A stretch of 64,000 bases of DNA from Stigmatella aurantiaca (GTDB lineage: Bacteria; Myxococcota; Myxococcia; Myxococcales; Myxococcaceae): NCBI RefSeq assembly GCF_900109545.1, contig NZ_FOAP01000001.1, forward strand, positions 558,001 to 622,000. Reading direction: 5' to 3'. The notes beneath the pieces are model-generated. The model was given only the letters and a program-made list of their open reading frames with translations, was not told the DNA's origin and made no database searches. The position numbers and the translations under genes were made by a program. Of this stretch, positions 51,784-60,895 are shown piece after piece; within the stretch, counting starts at the first letter, position 1; each line of letters begins with the position of its first letter.

Positions 51784-52416
51784 ATGAAAAAGGCAGCGAA
51801 GAGGCGGACTGTGCGCGGGCAGCAGAACCTTCGGCCTTCGAGAAGGAAGAAGGTATGCTCGCTGGCAGAGGCCCTGTCCTACCGCAACGAGAAGGTTCTG
51901 CGGCGTTTCCTGGATGTCTATGCCGTGCCCGAAGCGGAGGCACGTGAGCTCTTCCACGAGACGAAGAAGTGGTTGTGGCTTTGTGCGCGCAGCATCGAGT
52001 CAAAGGGACCCCGGTTGGCCGTGCAGGCCCCGCTGCTGATGATCGATGAGATGTGGCACACCTTCATGCAGTACACGATGGATTACCAGCGCTACTGCCT
52101 GGACCGGTTGGGCATCTTCGTCCACCACCTGCCGGCGAACTCGAGCGACAAGCTGCGAGAGCGCAAGCGCTACGAAGCCAACCCCGAGCGTTTCATGAAG
52201 CGGTACCAGGCTGCGTTGAAGCGGCAGTACGGCTTCATCTATGACGAGCTGGGGGAAGAGCGGGGGGAGGCGACCCTGCTCAAGTGGTATCAGGAATATC
52301 CCAAGCGTTATTCCCTCGAGTTTCTTGAGCTGCACCGTATCCCCTACACCCAGGAGGAGCACGCCTCGCAGTCCCCAGCGCTCCCCGCCTCGGGCGCTCC
52401 CGCCGTAGCGGCCTGA
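51784..52416 (+). CDS. GRDP/DUF1399-like protein next to the Cys-rich peptide
   Basis: About 210 residues (ATG 51784; ATG 51781 is directly adjacent and possible). The N-terminus is Lys/Arg-rich, then a helical domain with MIDEMWHTFMQYTMDYQRYC (Asp88 to His92) and GIFVHHLP (His114, His115), followed by basic helices and an Ala/Pro tail. The D-E-x-W-H ... Y-x-x-C ... H-H-x-P pattern resembles bacterial glycine-rich-domain-containing-protein-like sequences, whose function is unknown. His/Asp spacing could bind metal. It is encoded 81 bases after the Cys-triplet peptide, so it is a candidate partner or modifier. Confidence 0.75.
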   Translation: MKKAAKRRTVRGQQNLRPSRRKKVCSLAEALSYRNEKVLRRFLDVYAVPEAEARELFHETKKWLWLCARSIESKGPRLAVQAPLLMIDEMWHTFMQYTMDYQRYCLDRLGIFVHHLPANSSDKLRERKRYEANPERFMKRYQAALKRQYGFIYDELGEERGEATLLKWYQEYPKRYSLEFLELHRIPYTQEEHASQSPALPASGAPAVAA

Positions 52417-52650
52417 CACTGACGCGGGCCCGGCAACTCGCTCGAAGCCGCCGGACCCCCGAACGCAGCCGGAAGCCTGGGTAAGCCCCCGGTTCACCCA
52501 GCCGGGCGAGCAGCCGAGCTCCCTGAAACCAGCCCGCTGCCTGACAAGATCCTCGTACAGCCCTGGGCCCGGTTCGCCTCGGCCCACGCCCGCTCATGGC
52601 GAAAGGGCTCTTGGAACCGGCATCCCTGTCTCATTAGAATCGCAAACCCG

Positions 52651-54276
52651 ATGGAAATCGCCCGACTCGCGAGTACGCCTGAGCTGAACAATGTGCTGCT
52701 CATCAGCGCCACCTTGGCGGTTTCGTTGTTGGCCCTCTGGACTGTGCTGGTCACCTCGAGCTTCCTGATCCAGCAGGGAGTCCGTGCGAGCGGGATTCAG
52801 GTGCTCGCCGCCTTTGGAGAAGGACTCTACCGGCGGGCACGGCTGCTGGCCGCGCTCCTGTCCTGCCTGCTGGCTTTGGCGGGCATCGCCCTGCTGGGCC
52901 GGGCCCTGTGGTTGGGCGTGGACCTGCAGCCGCAGTTCAACATGCTGGTGGGGGAGGCGACCCCGGAGGTCCTCCAGTCCCTGGGAAGGGGCATGGGGCT
53001 GCTGGTGCTGCTGTTCGTGGGCTTCTATGCCCTGCAGCGCAGTGGCCAGCGGCTGCTGAGTGCGGCCGAACGCAGGTTGCGCGAGCGCCAGCTCCACGAG
53101 ACGCAGCGCGTCCATGCCGAGAAAGCCCTGGCGCACCTGCCCTCCATCATCAACCTCGCGCTCGCCAACGCCGTGGTGCATCTGTCGGTCGCGGCTATCG
53201 AGATGCCCGCCCCGGCGGAGTGGCTTCTCACAACCACCCTTTACATCCTGCTGGCCGTCTCGGGCGGACGCGGCTTCGTGAGCTTTCTCTACTTCCTGAC
53301 CGAGCGGCTGGTCGCGTCGTGGGAGGAAAAGGGGAAGGGCTCACATCTCGAGGAGTACTACGCCGTCCTGCGCCGGTTGCTCCCGGTGGGGCAGAAGTGC
53401 ATCGAGGCCATCACCTACATCTCGGTGGCAACGCTGGTGGTCCGCAGGTTCCAGACCCTGGAGTCCTTCGCGCCCTACGGTCCCGTGCTCATCCGGGTCG
53501 TCTCGATGTACTTCGCGGCCAGCGTGGTCGTCGAGTTCAGCCGCGTGATGATTTCGCGGCTGCTCTTCACGGCCGCGAGCGTGGCGGATGATGTGCAGAG
53601 GCGGCGCAGCACGTTCATCCACCTGCTCCAGAGCATCTTCAAGTACGTCATCTACTTCTGCGTCTCCATGATGGTCCTCAGCGACTTCGGGGTTGATCCG
53701 ACGCCCATCCTCGCGGGCGCGGGAATCGTGGGCCTCACGGTCGGCCTGGGAGCTCAGACCATCGTCCAGGATCTGCTCAACGGCATCTTCCTCCTGTTCG
53801 AAGATCAGATTCTCAACGGGGACTACATCCGCATCGGCGAGACCGAGGGCGTGGTGGAGGAGATCACCCCGCGCGTCACGCGCATCCGCGACCGCTATGG
53901 GCGGCTGCACATCATGCGCAATGGGGAGATCAAGAACGTGATCAACTACAGCCGGGGTTGGACCCTGGCCGTGGTGGAGATGAACGTCGCGTACGAGGCG
54001 AACCTGAAGCAGGTGCTCCAGGTCATCGCCGAGGTCAGCTCCCGGCTGCCCGAGCAACTCCCGGGCAAGGCCATCGAGGTGCCGAGGGTCATGGGCATCG
54101 AAACCATCGACGAGAGCTGTCTCCGGGTCCGCATCGAGACGAAGGTGGCCCCCGGCTGCCACTACGAGGTCAAACGGGCGCTGCACTTGCTTTTGGTTGA
54201 AGGATTCCAGGCTCACCACATCGAGATTCCGTATCCCAAGTCCGTGGAGGCCACGCCGTACGCACCGCCCGCCTGA
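52651..54276 (+). CDS. MscS-family mechanosensitive channel
   Basis: A 541-residue membrane protein. The N-terminal half has about five hydrophobic segments; the MscS core lies at about residues 330-520, with the pore-lining helix GVDPTPILAGAGIVGLTVGL followed by GAQTIVQDLLNGIFLLFEDQ, then the beta domain (GDYIRIGETEGVVEEITPRV and RNGEIKNVINYSRGW). Such channels open on membrane tension and release osmolytes. ATG 52651 is preceded by about 230 bases without a gene. Relation to the upstream peptide genes is unclear. Confidence 0.93.
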   Translation: MEIARLASTPELNNVLLISATLAVSLLALWTVLVTSSFLIQQGVRASGIQVLAAFGEGLYRRARLLAALLSCLLALAGIALLGRALWLGVDLQPQFNMLVGEATPEVLQSLGRGMGLLVLLFVGFYALQRSGQRLLSAAERRLRERQLHETQRVHAEKALAHLPSIINLALANAVVHLSVAAIEMPAPAEWLLTTTLYILLAVSGGRGFVSFLYFLTERLVASWEEKGKGSHLEEYYAVLRRLLPVGQKCIEAITYISVATLVVRRFQTLESFAPYGPVLIRVVSMYFAASVVVEFSRVMISRLLFTAASVADDVQRRRSTFIHLLQSIFKYVIYFCVSMMVLSDFGVDPTPILAGAGIVGLTVGLGAQTIVQDLLNGIFLLFEDQILNGDYIRIGETEGVVEEITPRVTRIRDRYGRLHIMRNGEIKNVINYSRGWTLAVVEMNVAYEANLKQVLQVIAEVSSRLPEQLPGKAIEVPRVMGIETIDESCLRVRIETKVAPGCHYEVKRALHLLLVEGFQAHHIEIPYPKSVEATPYAPPA

Positions 54277-54681
54277 CAGTGACACGTCAACGGAGGCCTG
54301 GCGTAACGCGTTCGCATCTGCGGGATCTCCAGAGGGAAGCCCCCCCTTGCACGAGCATTACCCCTGGGTGAGCAAGCCCTCAAGGCCACGTCCCATGCTT
54401 GCCTCCCATGAAGCCGTCCAAAAGGTGCGAAACTCGAACTTAGAGCCGAAGCCGCAAGAGGCGAGCCGCGCGCCAGAGGAAGCAGAGAAGGGGGAAGCAA
54501 AGAAGGAGCGAACGCCGTGACTGGATGGGGCCGGGCTGCTGCGCAGGAGGTTCGCGCATCATGTGGTCCGCCCTCGTCCTCCTAACTTTGCATCATTTCT
54601 CACGCTCACGGCTCACACCCGCAGGTTGTGAAAAACCTCGGCGCACACTTCGTGCATCGCAGAGAAATACTGGATTTTTCC
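54277..54681. other. intergenic region without a supported gene
   Basis: About 400 bases between the MscS gene and the secreted GEVED-type protein. It is somewhat AT-richer than average toward its 3' end. A short plus-strand frame ending at 54520 is Lys/Glu-rich and has no start or homology that I can support. I see no tRNA, repeat or clear promoter here. Confidence 0.5.
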
Positions 54682-55986
54682 ATGATGAACAAACTTGCGG
54701 CAGCTGTCCTGGGATTGAGCTTCCTCTGGAGCGGGGGCACGGCCCACGCCTACATCTACAACGAGCGGATGTGCAGCTACGGCGCCACCAGTCCCCTCTG
54801 GAATGTCGGCAGCACCATGGTCGTCGACTTCACGGCGGGCGCGACGCTGTCGGCCCCCGGCACCAGCGCCATCCCCGTGGACTTCTACCTGTCCCCTACG
54901 AGCACGGTGACGTCCTCCAGCATCTTTCTCAAGACCAGCCTGAAGGCCACCATCACCTCTCCCGGCCCCAGCTGCTCGGCCATGGCCCATGACACCCTGA
55001 GCCTGCCCGCGACGACGAACGGCTCCTGCTTCGCGCTGGGCAACTATTACCTCATCGCCAAGACGGGGACGTCCCAGCTCGCCTCCTTGCAGGGCATTCA
55101 GGCCGTGGGCCACCCGACGATCACCGGCTTCTCGCCCCTGACGGCGCCCGTGGGGGGCCTCGTCACCCTCACGGGGACGAGCTTCGATAGCCAGACCGCC
55201 GTCTATTTCAACGGTGTGGCCGCCGCGCGCTCCATCGTGAACGCGACGACGCTCGTGGCCCAGGTGCCCTCGGGCGCCACGACCGGCAAGATCCGGGTCA
55301 GCCGGGCCGGCTCGACCACCACCTTCTGCAACCTGCCGCAGACCTCCAGTGCGACCTTCACCGTCGACCCGTATTGCCTGTCGACCGCCAGCTACAACAG
55401 CTACGGCGCCATCGACTACGTGGCCTCGTCCGAGTTCACGAACAACACGATCGGGCTTGGCACCTGCCCCAATTACACCAACAACACCCCGTACGTCGTG
55501 TCCGCCACGGCGGGCCAGGTGGGCAAGGAGATCGACATCCAGTTCGGCTCCTGTGGCCAGCCCAACTACGAGAAGCTGTTCAAGATGTACGTGGACTGGA
55601 ATGGCGACAATGACTTCACGGATCCGGGCGAGTTCCTCATCGACGCGCCGTCCGTCTCCAGTGATGTCCTGTACACCATCACCCTCAACATCCCGACGAT
55701 GGTGCTGCCGGGCACCAAGCGCATGCGCTTCATCGTCGCCGTCCACGATGACGCCGGGACGAACCCGGAGAGCGTCTTCTCGTGCGGCGCGTACAACTTC
55801 GGCGAGACCGAGGACTACCTGCTCACCATTGCCCCTGCCCCCGCCTTCGCACCCACCGCTCGCGGCTCGGAGCAGCCCCACGCGGAGCTGACGGTTTCGC
55901 GTGGAGAGGAGTCACCCTCGGTGCGGCTCGGAACGGACGCCACCGCCCTCCCGGCCCTGCGCTTCACCCTGCCTGGACAGCCGTAG
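54682..55986 (+). CDS. secreted protein with IPT/TIG and GEVED-like domains
   Basis: About 434 residues. ATG 54682 gives the signal peptide MMNKLAAAVLGLSFLWSGGT ending AHA. Residues 25-155 are Ser/Thr-rich beta structure with several Cys. An IPT/TIG domain is near 160-240 (GFSPLTAPVGGLVTLTGTSF), and a GEVED-type domain follows (MYVDWNGDNDFTDPGEFLID, then AYNFGETEDYLLTI), a repeat found in secreted proteins, often those with C-terminal targeting tails. No enzymatic residues are seen. It converges with the lipoprotein gene, the stops being 25 bases apart. Confidence 0.85.
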   Translation: MMNKLAAAVLGLSFLWSGGTAHAYIYNERMCSYGATSPLWNVGSTMVVDFTAGATLSAPGTSAIPVDFYLSPTSTVTSSSIFLKTSLKATITSPGPSCSAMAHDTLSLPATTNGSCFALGNYYLIAKTGTSQLASLQGIQAVGHPTITGFSPLTAPVGGLVTLTGTSFDSQTAVYFNGVAAARSIVNATTLVAQVPSGATTGKIRVSRAGSTTTFCNLPQTSSATFTVDPYCLSTASYNSYGAIDYVASSEFTNNTIGLGTCPNYTNNTPYVVSATAGQVGKEIDIQFGSCGQPNYEKLFKMYVDWNGDNDFTDPGEFLIDAPSVSSDVLYTITLNIPTMVLPGTKRMRFIVAVHDDAGTNPESVFSCGAYNFGETEDYLLTIAPAPAFAPTARGSEQPHAELTVSRGEESPSVRLGTDATALPALRFTLPGQP

Positions 55987-56011
55987 TCCGGCGGCCCGGC
56001 GCGTCCTGGGC

Positions 56012-57394
56012 TCACTCGGTGATGGTGAACCGGACCGGGACGGTGAAGGCCGCGGAGTTGCGGCCCGTGAGCGTCACGTCCGCCTCATAGCTCCCTGGGG
56101 GCAGCGCCCCCTGGACGATGATGTGGAAGCGCGAGACGGTCCCCGTCTCCATCCAGACGGGGAAGGCCTGAGGGCACGTGGAGAACACACACGAGAGCCA
56201 CTCGCCCAGGGCAATGAACGGAGTGGTAATGGCGAGGGGGACCGCCAGGAAGGGGGCAGCGATCCCCGCCTCGCCCACGGTGTCCCAGAGCTGCTCGACG
56301 GCCGTCTCCACTTCTCCGAGCGCGACGCGGACCGCCTCCTTGCCGCTGCCGGTGACCTGAAGATCCGAGAGCACCGCCTGACCGCTCAGCGTTTTCTCCC
56401 GGAAGATCACCGGGACCAGCCCGCGCTGGTTCTTCTTCAGCGTGAGGGGCGTCGCGTCATAGGACACCTCGAGCTCCGCCGGAATGAGCAACCCCGGCTC
56501 CGTCACGGCCTGGGTGAGCCGGAAGGTGTCCGCGCTCCGCACGGTACCGGGCTGGACGGTGATCTTCGCCTCGAGCCCCATCACCGCGCTGGGCAGCGGT
56601 GGGGCAGTGGCCAGCGCGGGCGAGGTGAGCGAGCCCGCGCTCACCTTGCCTCCGAGTGCGAACCCGCCGTACTCGAGCGTGCTCGACGTCACCTCGAGGT
56701 GGGAGGCGCTGTCCCAATACATCTGTCTCGCGGAGGTGATCGTCACGCTCCCGGGGAGGGCGGTGTTACCCGTGGCAGTGACCAGGACTCCGCGGGTGAA
56801 GCCTGAGAGGCTCAGGTTCCTCGGAGACACGCTCGCGGCGTCCGAGAAGAACAGGGCACTCTTCGCGTCACTCCAGTTCTCGGGGAAGGTGACTTGGGGC
56901 TTGGTGCCACCGGTGAAATAGGCGGTGCTCAGCTCGACGGCGGGCGAGGCGGTTCCGTCCTCCAGGTGGGTGCGCGTGGCGACGGCTCCAATCTCCACCT
57001 GCCCCAGCGTACCGCCGGCGATCTGGATCCGCTGGCCTTCCAGCACGAGGAGTCCCGTCTCGGCTCCGACCTGGGCGTCCGCGAAGAAGAGGTAGTGCTT
57101 GTTGTCCGGGAAGAGGGGCCCTGTGGCGAAAACGCCGGAGTCGACCTGCACCCGCCCCTTTCCGCTGATGTGGATGGGGTTGCCGGAGAGCTCGAAGGTG
57201 GCCGGCACGCCGCGGGGGCGCCCCACGTTCTCGGCCGTCCAGCGGGCGCGGCGTTGATCGAGCGTCTCGGGGGGCTGGTTCTCATCGTCCGGCCCGGCTC
57301 CCACAGCGGGGCCGGAGGAATCACCACACCCCAGTGAGCCCAGGAGGGTGAGCACGGCACATACCGACGCCAGGGATCTGCTCAGGTTTCGCAT
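56012..57394 (-). CDS. uncharacterised lipoprotein
   Basis: A 460-residue protein with a lipoprotein signal ending SLGC (Cys23), then beta-rich sequence without recognisable motifs. The middle (residues about 120-300) alternates short strands (GLLVLEGQRIQIAGGTLGQV, SVTITSARQMYWDSASHLEV), suggesting a beta-helix or repeated sandwich. The C-terminal 45 residues (LPPGSYEADVTLTGRNSAAF) look like an immunoglobulin-type strand set. Divergent from the kinase gene across about 145 bases. I cannot assign a function. Confidence 0.75.
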   Translation of the reverse strand: MRNLSRSLASVCAVLTLLGSLGCGDSSGPAVGAGPDDENQPPETLDQRRARWTAENVGRPRGVPATFELSGNPIHISGKGRVQVDSGVFATGPLFPDNKHYLFFADAQVGAETGLLVLEGQRIQIAGGTLGQVEIGAVATRTHLEDGTASPAVELSTAYFTGGTKPQVTFPENWSDAKSALFFSDAASVSPRNLSLSGFTRGVLVTATGNTALPGSVTITSARQMYWDSASHLEVTSSTLEYGGFALGGKVSAGSLTSPALATAPPLPSAVMGLEAKITVQPGTVRSADTFRLTQAVTEPGLLIPAELEVSYDATPLTLKKNQRGLVPVIFREKTLSGQAVLSDLQVTGSGKEAVRVALGEVETAVEQLWDTVGEAGIAAPFLAVPLAITTPFIALGEWLSCVFSTCPQAFPVWMETGTVSRFHIIVQGALPPGSYEADVTLTGRNSAAFTVPVRFTITE

Positions 57395-57539
57395 GAACGC
57401 TCCATCACGGCCGGCCCACGGTTGACCGGTGTATTGTCCGTGGGCTGACGTTCTGGATCATGCCGCGGTGCGCAGGCCCTCCGTCAGGCGCTCATGGTAC
57501 TGGCCAACAGTAAACTTCCGGGGCGTGAAGCCGGTCTTG

Positions 57540-58880
57540 ATGACTCCTGAAACGGAAGTGGGCCCATGGCGCGTGCTGGAGCAGCGCGGCCAGGGCTCCT
57601 ACGGCGCCGTCTATCGCGTCGAGAGGGCAGGGCACCCGGAGCAGGGGCCTTTCGCATTGAAGCTGGCGCTCCACTTGAACGATCCGCGTTTCGAACGCGA
57701 GGGGGAGCTGCTCTCCCGTCTCCAACACGCAGGCATTCCCCGGCTGGTGGAGCGGGGCACCTGGGAAGTGCAGGCAGGAGGGGGCTTCCCCTTCATCGTC
57801 ATGGAGTGGGTGGAGGGAGTCCCCCTCTACGAGTGGGCTGCGCAGCACCCGCTGACCTCGCGCCAGGCCCTGAGGCTCTTGGCCCAGGTGGCCTCCGCGT
57901 TGGCGGCCACACACGAAGCAGAAGGCGTTCACCGGGACGTCAAGGGGGACAATATTTGGGTGCGGACGCGGGATGCCGGGGCCGTGCTGATGGACTTCGG
58001 CTCGGCGTATTACCGAAGGGCCCGAGTGCTCACGCACCAGTTTCCGCCGCCAGGAACGCCCGAGTATCAGACCCCCGAATGCCAGCGCTACCAGTGGGAA
58101 GCCCGGCATCAGCCGTCGGCCCGCTACGAGGCCCAGCCCGCCGATGACCTGTATGCCCTGGGAGTGACGGCTTACCGGCTCGTCACGGGCAGGTATCCAC
58201 CAGCCTTGGACATGAGGGTGACAGAACAAGGGTTCGAGTTCTTTCGGCCACCGAGGCTCCCCCCCGAGGCCCTGGTCTCTGTGAGTCCGGAACTGGCGGA
58301 GATTATCCAGCAGTTGCTCTCCGATGATCCTTCAGGGAGGGGCACCACCCAGGAAGTAGCCGAGGTGCTGGAGCATCTCGCGATGACCGCCGGGCCTCAA
58401 GCGGACCACCGCATCACCCCGTTGCCGGCTCGATCAAACCCCGCTCAGCCACTCCAGCCGCGCTCGTCTCGGGCCGAGGCCCCATGGCTGGCGATGGCCG
58501 CGCTGGTCTACCTGTGGATCGGGGCTTGGTGGATGAAAGAGGGACACGTGCCTGTGCCAGAAAAGGTTCCGCAATCACAGGTCCATGAACAAAGGGACGG
58601 TGGAACGGTAGGCCTTGGAGCGCAGGTGCTCGCCAGTCCTCCAGAGGCGCGCCCAGATGAGCCGGGAATGAGTGGGATCGCTCTCGACATCCCCAAGAAG
58701 CCGCTGCCCGGGCAGCGGCTTCCTCCTTGTGAAAGGTACACGGTGGAGATCCATGGGGGATGCTGGGCACAGGTGAGCGGTGCGGTATCACCTTGCAGTG
58801 CCAGTATGTATGAATGGAAAAAGGCGTGTTACCTGCCCCTTATTGCTCCAAGCAGGCCGTCGACCTCAGACACTCCATAG
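57540..58880 (+). CDS. Ser/Thr protein kinase with transmembrane segment
   Basis: About 446 residues from ATG 57540; GTG 57525 is a possible start, and frame upstream is not protein-like. Kinase domain about 8-280: G-loop LEQRGQGSYGAVYRVE, FALKLAL with the Lys, HRDVKGDNIWV and DFGSAYYRRARVLTHQ, where the activation loop reads GTPEYQTPE. A membrane helix lies near 318-337 (LAMAALVYLWIGAWWM), and the extracytoplasmic tail contains several Cys (CERYTVEIHGGCW, CSASMYEWKKACYLP) as in a recurring myxobacterial kinase family. It is likely active. Substrate is unknown. Confidence 0.88.
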   Translation: MTPETEVGPWRVLEQRGQGSYGAVYRVERAGHPEQGPFALKLALHLNDPRFEREGELLSRLQHAGIPRLVERGTWEVQAGGGFPFIVMEWVEGVPLYEWAAQHPLTSRQALRLLAQVASALAATHEAEGVHRDVKGDNIWVRTRDAGAVLMDFGSAYYRRARVLTHQFPPPGTPEYQTPECQRYQWEARHQPSARYEAQPADDLYALGVTAYRLVTGRYPPALDMRVTEQGFEFFRPPRLPPEALVSVSPELAEIIQQLLSDDPSGRGTTQEVAEVLEHLAMTAGPQADHRITPLPARSNPAQPLQPRSSRAEAPWLAMAALVYLWIGAWWMKEGHVPVPEKVPQSQVHEQRDGGTVGLGAQVLASPPEARPDEPGMSGIALDIPKKPLPGQRLPPCERYTVEIHGGCWAQVSGAVSPCSASMYEWKKACYLPLIAPSRPSTSDTP

Positions 58881-58949
58881 GGAGTGCTTTCCACGTTGTT
58901 CCTACGGCATGGCGTTCCACATGCCCATCACTTTGGAACTGGTGTGGGC

Positions 58950-59717
58950 TCAAGGCGTTGTGCGCCCGCCGATTTCCGGAAAACGTCCGTACGTCCGTAA
59001 GAGCGCATCCAAGTGGGCAGGGTTGTCAAGATCGAGCGGAGTAGGGGTGAGCTGGATCAGCCAACCACCGGTCGCGGTGCGCCGCGACCGCGAGAGCAGG
59101 TCCACGTCTCGCGCCGGATCTGGAAATCCGATAGCCTCGCAGGCGGCCGCCGACCAGTAGTTTAACCACCCCAGCCGATGTGGAATCACTGGCGAAGGAA
59201 GAGTCCACGAGAGCCTGAGCGCCGGAAGTCCACGTGGCGGCGGCTGTGGATTTGCCGCCCAGTTTTTAGTTTGGCGCGCGATATCCACTCCTGCGCTGAA
59301 GGGCGTCGCGTGCCCCCAGAACGCTTGAGCGCCCTCCGCGATACCCTCCAGCACATTCATGGCCGCCGCGATGTTTCCGGGAGTCAGTGGCAGTGCTGCA
59401 TGGACATCGAATAGTGGCTTGCCTCCAGGAGACCTGCCTGCCGGTATTTCCAGTCCATAAGCCGTGATGAGGCCGTTCTCGCCGCCGCCATTGCAGACGA
59501 GCGGAAAGCCTGGTCCGTCTGCTCTGCCTTGGGAGATCCACGCATCGCGCTGCGGTAATGGGACGGGGGTCCCCTCTTTGGAAATCATCCACTCCAGGCG
59601 CAAGCCTGGCAACGCTCGCTCCATTTCCCGGACGACAGTCAGCGGGCGGCCGTCGTTACTCGCAAGGGCTGGAGCGTAGACAATGATGGACAGTTCATTC
59701 TGTTGCGTCGCCGTCAC
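58950..59717 (-). CDS. candidate immunity protein (DUF5953/Imm52-like)
   Basis: A 255-residue cytoplasmic protein (no signal or membrane segment) starting GTG 59717, one base after the stop of the toxin-like gene, so the two are tightly coupled. Sequence features (LEWMISKEGTPVPLPQRDAW, GENGLITAYGLEIPAGRSPG, GGWLIQLTPTPLDLDNPAHL) resemble DUF5953-type proteins that I recall next to DUF6310 proteins in myxobacteria; Imm52-like folds are the nearest named group. Its expected role is to neutralise the neighbouring toxin in self or kin cells. The family call is from memory; the pairing is seen in sequence. Confidence 0.72.
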   Translation of the reverse strand: MTATQQNELSIIVYAPALASNDGRPLTVVREMERALPGLRLEWMISKEGTPVPLPQRDAWISQGRADGPGFPLVCNGGGENGLITAYGLEIPAGRSPGGKPLFDVHAALPLTPGNIAAAMNVLEGIAEGAQAFWGHATPFSAGVDIARQTKNWAANPQPPPRGLPALRLSWTLPSPVIPHRLGWLNYWSAAACEAIGFPDPARDVDLLSRSRRTATGGWLIQLTPTPLDLDNPAHLDALLRTYGRFPEIGGRTTP

Positions 59718-59718
59718 C

Positions 59719-60627
59719 TTAGCACCAGTCCATCACGATGATGACTCCATCGAGATCCGGATCTGCGAGTTCCAGCGCTGCTTTGTGCGCGGCGCTCCGT
59801 ACGCCTACCCGGAAGTCGAATCCGCAGGCCCGCGCGAGGTCGCGCTCGCGCCGCAGTTCAGGCACCTGTTGTTCTGGTACCGTCCTTTGAAGATAGATCG
59901 AGTATGTGTCGAAGTTGTCAGTCTTGACCTCCCAAAGCACTCGCGCGCGCAGTTGCAGCGCATCGAAGTGCTTCCCGTTGACGAGCACATCCCAGCCCGG
60001 GAAGCTGTTCTGCGGAACCCTGTCGGCGCACGTATTGTGGAGTTCATCCCCGCCCAGGTGAGGCACGCGCTGAGGCGTACACTTTGGGCTGCGCTCCCGC
60101 TCGACGGGAGCTGGCGGCACGGGAGGCCAGTTCTGGCCTGAGGGCTTCGGCTTGGGGCTCCGTTTCGACAGGGCGGCCGCTGAGGTCTCTGTTGGGAGCA
60201 CAGGCCGTCCGTCTTCAGGACGAACCCCGCTCAACTCATGCGCATCCAGTGCTTCCTGGATGGCGACGGCAATCACCACCGCGCCCGTGAGAATCACGGC
60301 GCCCACAACGATCTCCGGCGCTGCCAGGATGCAGACGCCGATTCCTACGGCAGCAGCCCCCGCGGAAGCGACGGCGCATCTCCCGGTGGGGTCTCGAAAC
60401 CGGACCTTTTCGTGGTCGAGCGAATGGAAGCACCGGTCCACCAGCACGGGCCAGGGGTGGGACGCCTCCTGGACGACGCACCGTCCCTCGTCCTTCCACG
60501 GCAGGGCCGCCGCTCTCTGGAGGTTGGCGAGTCTCGGATTCCGGATCACTGGCGCCTTCGGACGCGGTGTCGGCGCAGCGCAGGCCGAGAGAAGGAGCAG
60601 AAGCGCGGCGTAGGCTCGGAGACCCAT
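59719..60627 (-). CDS. lipoprotein toxin candidate with DUF6310-type PD-(D/E)XK-like C-terminus
   Basis: A 302-residue protein with a lipobox (LSAC, Cys16), conserved N-terminal region, a long hydrophobic stretch near 84-123 (VVGAVILTGAVVIAVAI), a Lys/Pro-rich linker, and a C-terminal domain. In that domain Asp222, Glu233 and Lys235 (FDALQ..LWEVKTD) form a PD-(D/E)XK-like nuclease signature, followed by ELRRERDLARACGFDFRVGV. The domain is of the DUF6310 type. Lipoprotein toxins with adjacent immunity genes (SitA/SitI) are exchanged between myxobacteria through outer-membrane exchange; this pair fits that plan, but assignment is inferred. Confidence 0.75.
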   Translation of the reverse strand: MGLRAYAALLLLLSACAAPTPRPKAPVIRNPRLANLQRAAALPWKDEGRCVVQEASHPWPVLVDRCFHSLDHEKVRFRDPTGRCAVASAGAAAVGIGVCILAAPEIVVGAVILTGAVVIAVAIQEALDAHELSGVRPEDGRPVLPTETSAAALSKRSPKPKPSGQNWPPVPPAPVERERSPKCTPQRVPHLGGDELHNTCADRVPQNSFPGWDVLVNGKHFDALQLRARVLWEVKTDNFDTYSIYLQRTVPEQQVPELRRERDLARACGFDFRVGVRSAAHKAALELADPDLDGVIIVMDWC

Positions 60628-60663
60628 GGTTTCGTCCGTTCAATCAAGCCAGGACATGGTAGG

Positions 60664-60834
60664 TCAAGGACGGCCCGGGGCCCCAGATGACTTCCCGCCG
60701 CAGCTCATAGGGGTGACGCCCTCGGTCATGTGCACCTCGTCGAGCCCGGCGGTCCCGTCCGGGGCCGAGTACCCGCGGCCGAAGACATAGAGGGTCCCGC
60801 TGCCCGCAGCCTTCGCGGACTGGATGTCAGAACC
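60664..60834 (-). pseudogene. 3' remnant of a DUF2278 (YukJ)-like gene
   Basis: Only the C-terminal piece of a protein is left: TLYVFGRGYSAPDGTAGLDE followed by VHMTEG and a TGA at 60664. The YVFGxxY...LDEVHM pattern is the C-terminal signature of DUF2278 proteins. There is no N-terminal part; upstream the frame loses coding character where the histidine-kinase gene begins. It marks past rearrangement between the toxin gene and the two-component pair. Confidence 0.6.
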
Positions 60835-60895
60835 GCTCCGCGCCCTCCAGCGTTGGCGTCTCCTGATACCCGTCATGCGGTTCAAAGTGTCCACC

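Noticed and set aside
54197-54520. A 107-residue frame after the MscS gene.
   Set aside because: First part overlaps MscS in another frame; the Lys/Glu-rich end lacks a start site and homology.
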